Positions 1 through 7,248 of a stretch of 64,000 bases of DNA are shown here, piece after piece; position 1 is the first letter of the stretch; every line of letters begins with the position of its first letter. Position numbers and translations under genes: made by a program. Below the pieces are notes generated by a model. The model had not been told where the DNA came from and ran no database searches. It saw only the letters and a program-made list of their open reading frames with translations. This DNA comes from Erwinia sp. JUb26. GTDB lineage: Bacteria > Pseudomonadota > Gammaproteobacteria > Enterobacterales > Enterobacteriaceae. The stretch covers positions 1 to 64,000 of the forward strand of contig NZ_RJVB01000006.1 in the NCBI RefSeq assembly GCF_003751505.1. Reading direction: 5' to 3'.

Positions 1-3000
1 CACGTGTCCCCCGGCCAGCGGAAGCTGTGCCAGTCGGTCATCTGGTTAAAGTAGTGCAGCTTCTGCCCGTCAATCATCAGCTGCGTTTCGGTGACCTTCG
101 CGGCGGGCAGCGCCTGCAGCTCAAAGCCGATCCCCTGGCGGCCATCGGTAAACAGAATGTCCGACAGCCGGCTCAGCTGGTTAACGGCTTTTAGGAACGC
201 CGGATTAAAGGTTAATCCCAGGCCGGAGGCATTGTCCGGCACCCACCGGCTGCCTTCTTTATGCAGCACGCCGGACAGTTCGGTCGTCAAAAATCTGTCG
301 ATGCGCCCGCTGTCTTTTCGGATAAACTCCGCCAGCATCGGCAGGGACGCATCGCTTTTGCCCGCCGCGAACGGGAAGCGACCCTCAAACGCCGTTCGCC
401 AGTTTTCCACCACGGAACGCCGCCAGCGGTCGTTCAGGCTGGCCGCCGAGGGCTGCAGCACCGTTTCCCACGCCTGCGTCAGCGGCTGGACAAACAGCGT
501 GTGGCCGAAGCCGCTCCACTCTTCGCCGAGGCTGGCCGCGATCAGGCTGCCGTACTGCTGCGTGTCGGTCAGGTCAACGCTTTTCCCCTGGAACACCGTC
601 TGCGCCAGCGCCTGCATCCTCTCCTGCGGATCGGATGCGCCCGCCACCTGCTGCAGCCGCAGACGCACGCGGGTGATGCGGGTCAGCCAGGTTTGCAGGC
701 TGAGCGAGCCGTCCGCCGGCATCACGGCCTCGTTATTTTTGCCCAGCAGCTGCAGCAGCGGGCCAAAGGTTTCGTCCAGCGGCCCCTGCGGCCCCGCAGT
801 CTGCTGGCTGATAAGCGGTTTCTCCCGGCTGCCAACCAGATCTTTAGCGGAACGGAGCAGCGAATCAGACAGCGCTTCCTTCTGCTGCCCCGCCTGTGCC
901 TGCCAGGCCAGCGTGTTCATCAGCGCGATCAGCGGCGACTGGCGCACGTCGCTTATCAGCGTCAGCTGGTCGGTGACATCGGCAATATTGTGCGCGGGCT
1001 GCAGCCGCAGGCCGTTGAGGAAGCCCAGCCAGCTGCCGGCAAAATCGGTGAAGTAACGGCGTGTCAGGCGCGCCCGCAGCGCTTCGGGGGTGATTTCGGC
1101 CGCCACCGCCTGGCGACTGTCGCTCAGCACCCAGTCAATTTCCTCGCGCCGGGACGTCGCGGCTTTGTCGATCGCCTGCCTGACGCCCCCTTCCCACGCC
1201 TGGCGGGTAAACATGCCGGGCACCACGCCGCTGGTCGTGAAAAGACGGCGGGCATCGGTGCCGCCGGTCATGTCTTCCAGAGACACATCGGCGAAGTTAC
1301 GACGGACGGATTTCAGCATGTTTTCGTACAGCGTGCTTTCGGCGTTGCGGCGGCCAATCTGCCCGAGCAGCACCTGACGGATCTGGCTGACCCGCTGCGT
1401 ATCCGGTGTGATTTTCCACTGCGGCTGCTGTGGCAGCCCGGCGATGTAAAATGCCCACAGGTCCGGTGCCAGGCTCTGCCACAGGCCGGAAGAGATGCCG
1501 GGATACGCGGGCTGTGCCACCTTCATCGTCCGGACGTAGAATGCGCTGTCCACTTTATCCGGGCGCGACATCATCAGCCAGGCTTTCAGCCGGTCATAGC
1601 CGGGTTTCGCCAGCTGCCTGCGCCGGTCGCTGTCCGGGGCTGAGTTTGCCAGCGCGCTGAGTTGCTGCATAAGCGCCTCGTTCGCCGGATCGCGGATCAG
1701 GCGGTTGTTCGCCACGCCGTACCACGGCAGCATGGCGGCCAGAAGCTGACGGTGGTGATCGAGACCAGAGCGCTGAAACCAGGGCGCACCCTGCTGAGCA
1801 GCATGCTGCAGGCGGCCCGCCTCGTTTCGCAGGGCGTGCAGGGCCATCAGCTGGTCATCGGAGACGGCGGGATGCTCCACCAGCGCGTGCGCTTTTTCCG
1901 CAACCTGAATAATCTGCTGCCGGTTAAGGGCAAACGACAGCAGCAGCCCCGCGCCCCAGAGACCGAGAAGGGCCATCAGCGACCACATCAACGGCGGCTG
2001 CCAGGCGGGAGCCACACGGTAGCCACGGGCGCGGCAACAGTCGCCGAGAATACCCTGCCATGAGGCGGTGAGCAGCAGCGCGTGGGGATGAGTGCCGCGC
2101 GCCGCCGGGTGCGGCTCCTCTGCGACATCATCCTCTGCTGCCACGGTCTGCGGCCCGTCGGGTGCCAGGCTGAACATCAGACCACGCAGCGGCACGCGCG
2201 ACTGCGCAGCAGACAGCCACGGCGCCAGCTGCTGCTTCCAGCGATCGATGTCACCGGACTTCAGCCGCTGCCCCAGGCGCAGTAAAAAGTCATGCCGGTT
2301 ATTTGCCAGCACCTGCGCCATTCCCCGCTCACGTAACTGCGGCAGGAGGCGGTTCAGGCTGCTGACAATGTCGTCCGGGGTGGCGCGGGGTGGGAAAGTG
2401 GCCCCCACGGCCTGCTGCGTGCGGTCGTTTTGCGGCCAGAGGCTGCTGCACATCTGCCACAGCCAGACGGGCGGCTGGTAGCGCAGCCGCTGGCCGATGT
2501 TCTCCAGGCCGCGCAGGTCGCTGTCGCTTGTCTGCGGCGTCAGGTGCCGGTCCGGCCCCAGCACGCGCACGATGCCATCCAGCGGACGCCCGCGGCGCAG
2601 TGTGCGCAGCGCGTGATACAACCCGGGATCCGGCTCTTCACTCAGGCTGCCGCCGTATATCAGGACGGTGCACTCGCCTTCGAGCCACTGCTGTTGCTTC
2701 AGCCCGGGAACCAGTTGCTCAATCGCGTCTTCATCGCCGGTGACCAGCAGCAGGCGGACCTTGCGGCGCCAGAAAAGTGTGTAGCGTCGGCGAAGATGGA
2801 TCCGAATCTGTTGACCGATCGCCACTACAGCAGATTCGGGAGTCGTCTTTTCCTTTGGTGACACCTTAACATCATCACCCTGCGCATTTTTCCGCTCTTG
2901 AATGAAGCTGCGCTTACCTTCAGCATGCGCGCCAAAGAACAGAAACACTCCAGTTACGGCAAAAGCAATGCCAGTTGCCACAGAACCGCTCAGCCAGGCA

Positions 3001-3149
3001 TGCCAGGCCGGGGTATCTCTGATTAGCTGTAATTTCTCAGGATGCCAGTAAACGACAGCCGAAACAGCAATACTGCCGACCAGCGCAATTAACATAACAA
3101 GCCAGAATATGACTTTGGGTTTTTTAAACAACGAGATAACTTGACTCAT
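1..3149 (-). CDS. tssM: TssM (IcmF/VasK-like) T6SS membrane-complex protein, 3' end cut by window
   Basis: This is the inner-membrane component of the T6SS TssJLM complex that anchors the baseplate and contractile tail. The minus frame is open from an ATG at 3149 to the window edge, giving 1049 codons; the C-terminal part lies outside. AAGGAAGG precedes the start. Hydrophobic segments lie at about residues 13-35 and 55-75, followed by a cytoplasmic segment, a third hydrophobic stretch at about residue 395 and a long periplasmic region typical of IcmF/ImcF-related proteins. Where many TssM proteins carry a Walker A loop (after about residue 140) this one reads LLLVTGDEDAIEQL, with no GKT/S, so it belongs to the variants without an obvious nucleotide site. 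It is the last gene of the minus-strand T6SS block visible here. The family call is firm; the role follows from the family. Confidence 0.93.
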   Translation of the reverse strand, partial: MSQVISLFKKPKVIFWLVMLIALVGSIAVSAVVYWHPEKLQLIRDTPAWHAWLSGSVATGIAFAVTGVFLFFGAHAEGKRSFIQERKNAQGDDVKVSPKEKTTPESAVVAIGQQIRIHLRRRYTLFWRRKVRLLLVTGDEDAIEQLVPGLKQQQWLEGECTVLIYGGSLSEEPDPGLYHALRTLRRGRPLDGIVRVLGPDRHLTPQTSDSDLRGLENIGQRLRYQPPVWLWQMCSSLWPQNDRTQQAVGATFPPRATPDDIVSSLNRLLPQLRERGMAQVLANNRHDFLLRLGQRLKSGDIDRWKQQLAPWLSAAQSRVPLRGLMFSLAPDGPQTVAAEDDVAEEPHPAARGTHPHALLLTASWQGILGDCCRARGYRVAPAWQPPLMWSLMALLGLWGAGLLLSFALNRQQIIQVAEKAHALVEHPAVSDDQLMALHALRNEAGRLQHAAQQGAPWFQRSGLDHHRQLLAAMLPWYGVANNRLIRDPANEALMQQLSALANSAPDSDRRRQLAKPGYDRLKAWLMMSRPDKVDSAFYVRTMKVAQPAYPGISSGLWQSLAPDLWAFYIAGLPQQPQWKITPDTQRVSQIRQVLLGQIGRRNAESTLYENMLKSVRRNFADVSLEDMTGGTDARRLFTTSGVVPGMFTRQAWEGGVRQAIDKAATSRREEIDWVLSDSRQAVAAEITPEALRARLTRRYFTDFAGSWLGFLNGLRLQPAHNIADVTDQLTLISDVRQSPLIALMNTLAWQAQAGQQKEALSDSLLRSAKDLVGSREKPLISQQTAGPQGPLDETFGPLLQLLGKNNEAVMPADGSLSLQTWLTRITRVRLRLQQVAGASDPQERMQALAQTVFQGKSVDLTDTQQYGSLIAASLGEEWSGFGHTLFVQPLTQAWETVLQPSAASLNDRWRRSVVENWRTAFEGRFPFAAGKSDASLPMLAEFIRKDSGRIDRFLTTELSGVLHKEGSRWVPDNASGLGLTFNPAFLKAVNQLSRLSDILFTDGRQGIGFELQALPAAKVTETQLMIDGQKLHYFNQMTDWHSFRWPGDT

Positions 3150-3213
3150 GCTTCGCCTTCCTTAGCTGAATTCACCGGGTATCCGGATCTGCTGAGTGAC
3201 TGCCGCCTTTGCA

Positions 3214-3501
3214 CTATTGAGGAAAAAATTCATAGGTATCGGTGTATATCGACGGAATAAACTCAGCCCGGCACGGGCAGGTACTTCTGCTGTGGAGCGT
3301 ACCGGCAATACGGCGGCCATGAATAAAATCGTCAGGTAAGCCCCCCATGATTTTAAAAAGACCCGGATACTTACCGCAGGTTACGCTGTGCTCTTCGCAT
3401 GCCTGCAGTCGTCCGAAATGCATATGGTCGGGCATTCCTTCCGTAATCACCCCACCGCAGCTTGTCAAATCGTCCTGAAACAAAAAATGTCCAACTGCCA
3501 T
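3214..3501 (-). CDS. PAAR-domain T6SS spike-tip protein
   Basis: A 95-residue PAAR-repeat protein that would cap the VgrG spike. The sequence shows the usual pattern: TSCGG near residue 14, HSVTCGKYPG mid-protein, then FIHGRRIAGT, SRSTCPCRAEFIP and a short tail. The frame is open upstream to 3609, but the ATG at 3501 is preceded by GGAAGGA at good spacing and gives the family's normal N-terminus (MAVGHFLFQDD), so I prefer it. There is no C-terminal toxin extension. It lies 64 bp before tssM in the same direction, and the VgrG and effector genes are upstream, so it probably serves the spike that carries the effector encoded at 7249-9471; that pairing is inference. Confidence 0.88.
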   Translation of the reverse strand: MAVGHFLFQDDLTSCGGVITEGMPDHMHFGRLQACEEHSVTCGKYPGLFKIMGGLPDDFIHGRRIAGTLHSRSTCPCRAEFIPSIYTDTYEFFPQ

Positions 3502-3586
3502 CGCGTTGTCCTTCCCTTTTTTTACTTTCATACGTTTCTGTACTTCTGTCTGTGCATGACGCCGCTTCCGCTGCCTGCGGCACCAT

Positions 3587-4867
3587 TCAGCCAGTGCGTG
3601 CAATGCCATTTATTCCCGTGTCCGGCTCCGCTTTAATGATTCGCGCGGGGGTAATGGCCTGTATCCAGAGTGTCCCGGAGCCAGTATCGCCGCTGATAGC
3701 CAGTTGTGCGGAGCCGGTCTGCTGCGCAACAAGTGTCGCTATGGCTGCGGCCAACCACGGGGACACACAACCGGCATCTCCTAAGATAAGGTCGGTGTTA
3801 TGACGGCCTGCCGGTGACGGTACGCCGGAAAGAAGCGGTAGCGCCATCGACGGGATAACGGCGGAAGCCTCCTCTGCAGTCAGACCACTGAGCCAGAGAT
3901 GTTTAACCTGCCCGGCCTCCAGAGGTACCCAGTCAACTGCCTGCGCTATGCCTTCATCAGGCAATTGTGGAACGGCCCTTTCCGGGCGGTGCAACAATGC
4001 CAGCGGCGTTACCGTATTCTGCGTAAGTCTGTTGCCCAGCAGCAACGCCACCATTGCCTCGGCACTTCCCTGACGCATTTCAGGTGCGACCTGAGCAGCA
4101 ATGACGAGCAGCAGTGAGTTATCGTTGATACGGTTATCAAGCCACTCATCAATAAACTGCGCACCGTGGCCATCAACATATTCAATTGGCTGTGCAATCC
4201 CCGCCTCCTTCAGGCTGTCGTGCCAGACCGGGATGTAACGACGTGGCAGAATAGAGGTCTCAGCCTCGAACAGCACCGCGAGCGTTTGTTTCGGGGAAAA
4301 CGGTGCGAGTGCGATTGCAACATCAGCCAGCAGCGTCTGAAGCCGGGCCTGAAACACCATAAGATCCTGCTGTTCGGGATCCAGTGAATCATCACTCTCC
4401 TGCTCCACAGCAGGGGTGGGGAAAAATGTATGTAAACGACAGTCTTCGCGACCGCGACAGGGCTGGCTTTTGAGTAGTGAGGGCCCTGCCATTAACAGTG
4501 CCACCGGAGTCTGTCCCGGTTCCTCTGGTAACGGAATATCCACGCTTACATGCAGGATCTGCAGTGCCCGCCGGCCCCGTCGTGTTTCCAACAATAATGT
4601 TTCTTCGCGCCTTCTGTCCCAGCCATCAGCATAATTGTGCTGAAACAGCCAGAACAGCAATCGCAGAATAAACACCAGTGACCAGACCAACATGATGGCA
4701 GTGGGAAAGAGTATCCAGAATTTTGTACCCTCACCCTGCCGTTCAACTGCCAGACCCGCTATTGCAGCCACAACAGCTGGCGCACCCAGAGCCGAAAGCC
4801 AGTAGCCGAAACGTATGGACGCCGGGCGCCAGGCTGCGGGGGGGATGATTTTAAGATTTACCGGCAT
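3587..4867 (-). CDS. Uncharacterised T6SS-locus membrane protein (426 aa)
   Basis: I do not recognise a named family. The N-terminus has two hydrophobic segments (about residues 19-41 and 49-74), the second followed by a basic stretch (DRRREE, TRRGRR). The remaining 340 residues look soluble and alpha/beta in character, with alternating hydrophobic strands such as LLLVIAAQVAP and TPVALLMAGPSLL. Its ATG lies 2 bp after the stop of the upstream signal-peptide protein and the PAAR gene follows 85 bp downstream, so it is probably cotranscribed with the spike and effector genes. A role in loading or assembling the PAAR/VgrG spike is possible from position only. GC content is closer to the core genes than to the AT-rich cassettes upstream. 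Confidence 0.8.
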   Translation of the reverse strand: MPVNLKIIPPAAWRPASIRFGYWLSALGAPAVVAAIAGLAVERQGEGTKFWILFPTAIMLVWSLVFILRLLFWLFQHNYADGWDRRREETLLLETRRGRRALQILHVSVDIPLPEEPGQTPVALLMAGPSLLKSQPCRGREDCRLHTFFPTPAVEQESDDSLDPEQQDLMVFQARLQTLLADVAIALAPFSPKQTLAVLFEAETSILPRRYIPVWHDSLKEAGIAQPIEYVDGHGAQFIDEWLDNRINDNSLLLVIAAQVAPEMRQGSAEAMVALLLGNRLTQNTVTPLALLHRPERAVPQLPDEGIAQAVDWVPLEAGQVKHLWLSGLTAEEASAVIPSMALPLLSGVPSPAGRHNTDLILGDAGCVSPWLAAAIATLVAQQTGSAQLAISGDTGSGTLWIQAITPARIIKAEPDTGINGIARTG

Positions 4868-4869
4868 AA

Positions 4870-5370
4870 TCAGGGTGTAAAGACCAGTTCAGGTGAAACA
4901 GTATTAAGATTCAGTTGTGCGCGCAGGTTGGTAAATTTAGGCGGGACAATCCAGTCAAACATAACTCCATCCTTATTCCATGTAATCGATGAGAAATCTT
5001 CCTGCTTCTGCCAGCTACTTAATTCCAGTGAACGCCAGCAACTAATCACCATTATACGTTGTACTCTGGTCGCTTTTTTAGCTTCAACCTGGTAAATGTC
5101 GGCATACATTTCCTGCCCTGCCCCGCATCGTCCTAATGGGTGACCAGGGCGAGATTCATACCCTTTTACCAGTAGAAAATATTTATTTTCTGCAATTGTA
5201 TGAATCTTTTTATCGCTATAAATAGATATAACTCCCCTTTCCGGAGAAATGGCAACCCCACCTATAACAAGTGAATCCCAGCGGTCTAATTCTTTTATTT
5301 CAGACGCACCTGACTCACAAGCCAGTAATATTAAAAATAACCACATTAATTTCATTTCAATCTTTCTCAT
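4870..5370 (-). CDS. Exported small protein of unknown function in the T6SS effector region
   Basis: A 166-residue protein with an N-terminal signal sequence (MKLMWLFLILLACESGAS). The stretch LLAC resembles a lipobox, but cleavage after SGAS by signal peptidase I is equally possible. The start is uncertain: MRKIEMKLMW or the Met five codons later, neither with a strong ribosome site. The mature part carries three cysteines (CGAGQ, SCW and the possible lipobox Cys) and several Trp residues. It sits downstream of the decayed effector and its immunity candidate, and 2 bp before the 426-residue membrane protein. It could be a further periplasmic immunity protein or an accessory subunit; I see nothing that decides. 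Confidence 0.72.
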   Translation of the reverse strand: MRKIEMKLMWLFLILLACESGASEIKELDRWDSLVIGGVAISPERGVISIYSDKKIHTIAENKYFLLVKGYESRPGHPLGRCGAGQEMYADIYQVEAKKATRVQRIMVISCWRSLELSSWQKQEDFSSITWNKDGVMFDWIVPPKFTNLRAQLNLNTVSPELVFTP

Positions 5371-5444
5371 AAAAAGACATTAAAATCATCTGATCGATAA
5401 CCGACCCTATTCAGTTAAAATATCCATCAAAATAACACCGCTCA

Positions 5445-6035
5445 TCACCAATGGATAGACATTGTTTCAAACAGCGATTCAACTTTGTTTATAAACACCA
5501 TCTCGTTTTGTTGTGAATATTTAATCGGAGCGGAACTATATACTGCAGCATAATTATCTTGCGAATAGAAATATATATCCCTAACAATGCTTATGGGTTT
5601 GTGTTTTTTATCTTCAAAAATAACATCTGAAACAACAACCCCACCATTTCCTTTGGGTGTGAATTTAATCACAACAATAGGATGCAATTCCTCAAGATAT
5701 TTATAATTAGAATTCCCCTTGACAATATCACTCACTGTATTTTTTAATTCACCTTTATCATAGCTATAAGTTTTATTTAATTCATCCCATGTCAAATAGC
5801 TTACCCCTCCAGTTGGGTTAGCCTCTGAAGTAAGGTTAAACACATCACTCACTCCTTTGTACTTAAGAGGAACGGGGTTGTTTCGGCATTCAGGATCAGA
5901 TGATGCTTGTTCAATATAACTATAATTGAACCCTCTAGTATCAAACTCTATAGTCTTACAAAAGTCAATATCTTTAGCACTAGTTCCAATCGCAACTCCC
6001 AGTATCAAAAAGGCAACTAATAATTTATTTTTCAT
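5445..6035 (-). CDS. Exported protein, candidate orphan immunity protein
   Basis: A 196-residue AT-rich gene. The protein starts with a clear signal peptide (MKNKLLVAFLILGVAIGTSA) and the mature part (about 175 residues) has no motif I recognise, with two cysteines near the N-terminus (DFCK, PECR). AAGG precedes the ATG. It begins 12 bp after the stop of the truncated effector at 6048-6410, the position that the complete cassette upstream gives to its own exported partner. A periplasmic immunity protein fits an effector that attacks peptidoglycan. The call rests on position, export signal and base composition, not on sequence similarity; the two candidate immunity proteins are not obviously alike. 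Confidence 0.7.
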   Translation of the reverse strand: MKNKLLVAFLILGVAIGTSAKDIDFCKTIEFDTRGFNYSYIEQASSDPECRNNPVPLKYKGVSDVFNLTSEANPTGGVSYLTWDELNKTYSYDKGELKNTVSDIVKGNSNYKYLEELHPIVVIKFTPKGNGGVVVSDVIFEDKKHKPISIVRDIYFYSQDNYAAVYSSAPIKYSQQNEMVFINKVESLFETMSIHW

Positions 6036-6047
6036 ACCAAAATACCT

Positions 6048-6410
6048 TCAACTTATAAATTTAACATTATCAATTGGTGAAACACTATCATTTAAAGCGT
6101 AATATACGTGTTCAAAACAAGGCCATCGGAGACCATCTAATCCATTACTCCCACCATTAACACACTTTGTTACCGCTTTAACTTCTGCGTAGGAATTACC
6201 TTGATCGGCCCAGTAATGTATACTCAGTGCTCCCCAGTTAATTAACTTTTTATTTTTAAGTTTCATCCTTTGCTTTTGAACCCAATAGAACCCGCCCGCA
6301 TCACAGCAATAGTAAGATGACGAAATCAAAATCCTCTCCATCGCTGCAACCCAGTCTGCGTCAGACTGAGTTGCCTCTTTATCTCTCAGAAACGGTGGGC
6401 TGATAATCAT
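6048..6410 (-). pseudogene. Internally deleted peptidoglycan-hydrolase T6SS effector (first 24 codons joined to C-terminus)
   Basis: The 120-codon frame starts with 24 residues (MIISPPFLRDKEATQSDADW...) that match the complete effector at 7249-9471 except for Ala/Ser at one position. It then jumps to a C-terminal segment (CCDAGGFYWVQ, then AEVKAVTKCVNGGSNGLDG) typical of the last part of GH19/lysozyme-like domains. The same region of the complete effector reads NCIDSGGHF...SRSVSMIINRWDEQSF, so the two are homologous but diverged. The M23-like domain, the middle region and the catalytic start of the GH19 domain are missing. The frame stays open and keeps a start context like the complete effector, so it may still be translated, but it should lack enzymatic activity. 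Confidence 0.78.
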
Positions 6411-6563
6411 CTTGCGACTCCCTGTCAGGAAAAACTCAATTTACTGGAAAGTTCTGTGGTTTCAGGCGCCACATTCGGGAAATCTTTTGGCTCACTGGCC
6501 TTATCTTTTCGCCCGTAGTGCCCGGCTCTGGTCCGATGCTCCCCCTGAGTGGCGGATTCAATT
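6339..6563. repeat. Direct repeat (copy A) spanning vgrG 3' end and effector 5' end
   Basis: About 225 bp here match 9400-9624 closely (offset 3061 bp), including the last codons of vgrG, the 14-bp junction and the first 24 codons of the effector. Similarity stops abruptly at the 24th effector codon and fades into diverged vgrG sequence on the other side. The arrangement is what homologous recombination between cassettes would need or leave. Confidence 0.85.
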
Positions 6564-6690
6564 CCATTGGTATTAAGATCCTATCCCGTTAATCGTGACC
6601 TGTTTCTTGGCAATAATTTCGATACGGTTATCGGTACTAACGACTCTGATATCTCCGTGAGTGATGAACTCCATAAAATCATTCCTTCCT
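6425..6690 (-). pseudogene. Remnant of the vgrG 3' end
   Basis: Read on the minus strand, this stretch repeats the last codons of the complete vgrG (9486-11837). It encodes a DUF2345-like tail (STDNRIEIIAKKQVTINGIGS), then IESATQGEHRTRAGHYGRKD and ends in SSKLSFS-stop, against SSKFSFS-stop in the intact gene. After GGATCT about 11 bp are missing relative to the intact copy, which puts a TAA in frame. The upstream part is more diverged than the last 140 bp. An ATG with a purine-rich upstream sequence opens a 33-codon frame over the remnant (about 6571-6672); I treat this as chance. It marks an older vgrG/effector junction. Confidence 0.8.
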
Positions 6691-6765
6691 GAGTTCTAAC
6701 CGACCCCTGATTCGCTATCTGATCTTATCCACACTGACCGGCCTAGAATAAAAAACCTTCAAGTA

Positions 6766-7248
6766 TCATTTAATCTTAAATGAAAGATATGATTCCTTAT
6801 AATCATTAAATAAAGATGAATCCCCTTTACCGGTAAATATGAAATTTATATGACTTGGTAAGTCTACTTCTGCTTGAAAGCATTTATCTGTATGATAGCC
6901 AGCGCTATCTTTATATTTACACAAAACAATTGCGCTCATGCCAGTATATTCCGTTGTAACATTCACATCTGCCAGAACGGCAACACCATCAGTAATAGCC
7001 TCCCACACCCCGTCGTCATTCATAGTAAAATAATCACTTTCACTACTTGAATTCCCTCGACACACTTTAAGATAGCTAGTTGATTGCATATTCCCCTTAC
7101 TAACAAACAAACATCCCTCCTTCTCTTTAACATTCCATTTAGTAGGTATAGCAATATACGCATCTTTAAGATCGATTGACTGATAGCTTTCTCTGCTATA
7201 GCTCGAACCGGAAAATAAAATCAGAAGGAATATTATCATAACTTTCAT
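6766..7248 (-). CDS. Exported candidate immunity protein for the adjacent effector
   Basis: A 160-residue protein with a signal peptide (MKVMIIFLLILFSGSSYS) and a mature part of about 140 residues with four cysteines (GCLF, KVCR, VLCKY, DKCF), suggesting two disulfides in the periplasm. I recognise no named family. Its ATG directly follows the stop of the effector gene (TAAATG), so translation is probably coupled. An exported partner of a peptidoglycan-targeting effector is the usual T6SS immunity arrangement; that role is inferred from position and export. The gene is distinctly AT-rich compared with vgrG. Confidence 0.75.
   Translation of the reverse strand: MKVMIIFLLILFSGSSYSRESYQSIDLKDAYIAIPTKWNVKEKEGCLFVSKGNMQSTSYLKVCRGNSSSESDYFTMNDDGVWEAITDGVAVLADVNVTTEYTGMSAIVLCKYKDSAGYHTDKCFQAEVDLPSHINFIFTGKGDSSLFNDYKESYLSFKIK

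Noticed and set aside
91..2861. Several plus-strand frames over the first 2.9 kb
   Set aside because: They are antisense to the uninterrupted minus-strand tssM frame; their translations are Arg/Ala/Gln-rich without any family signature.
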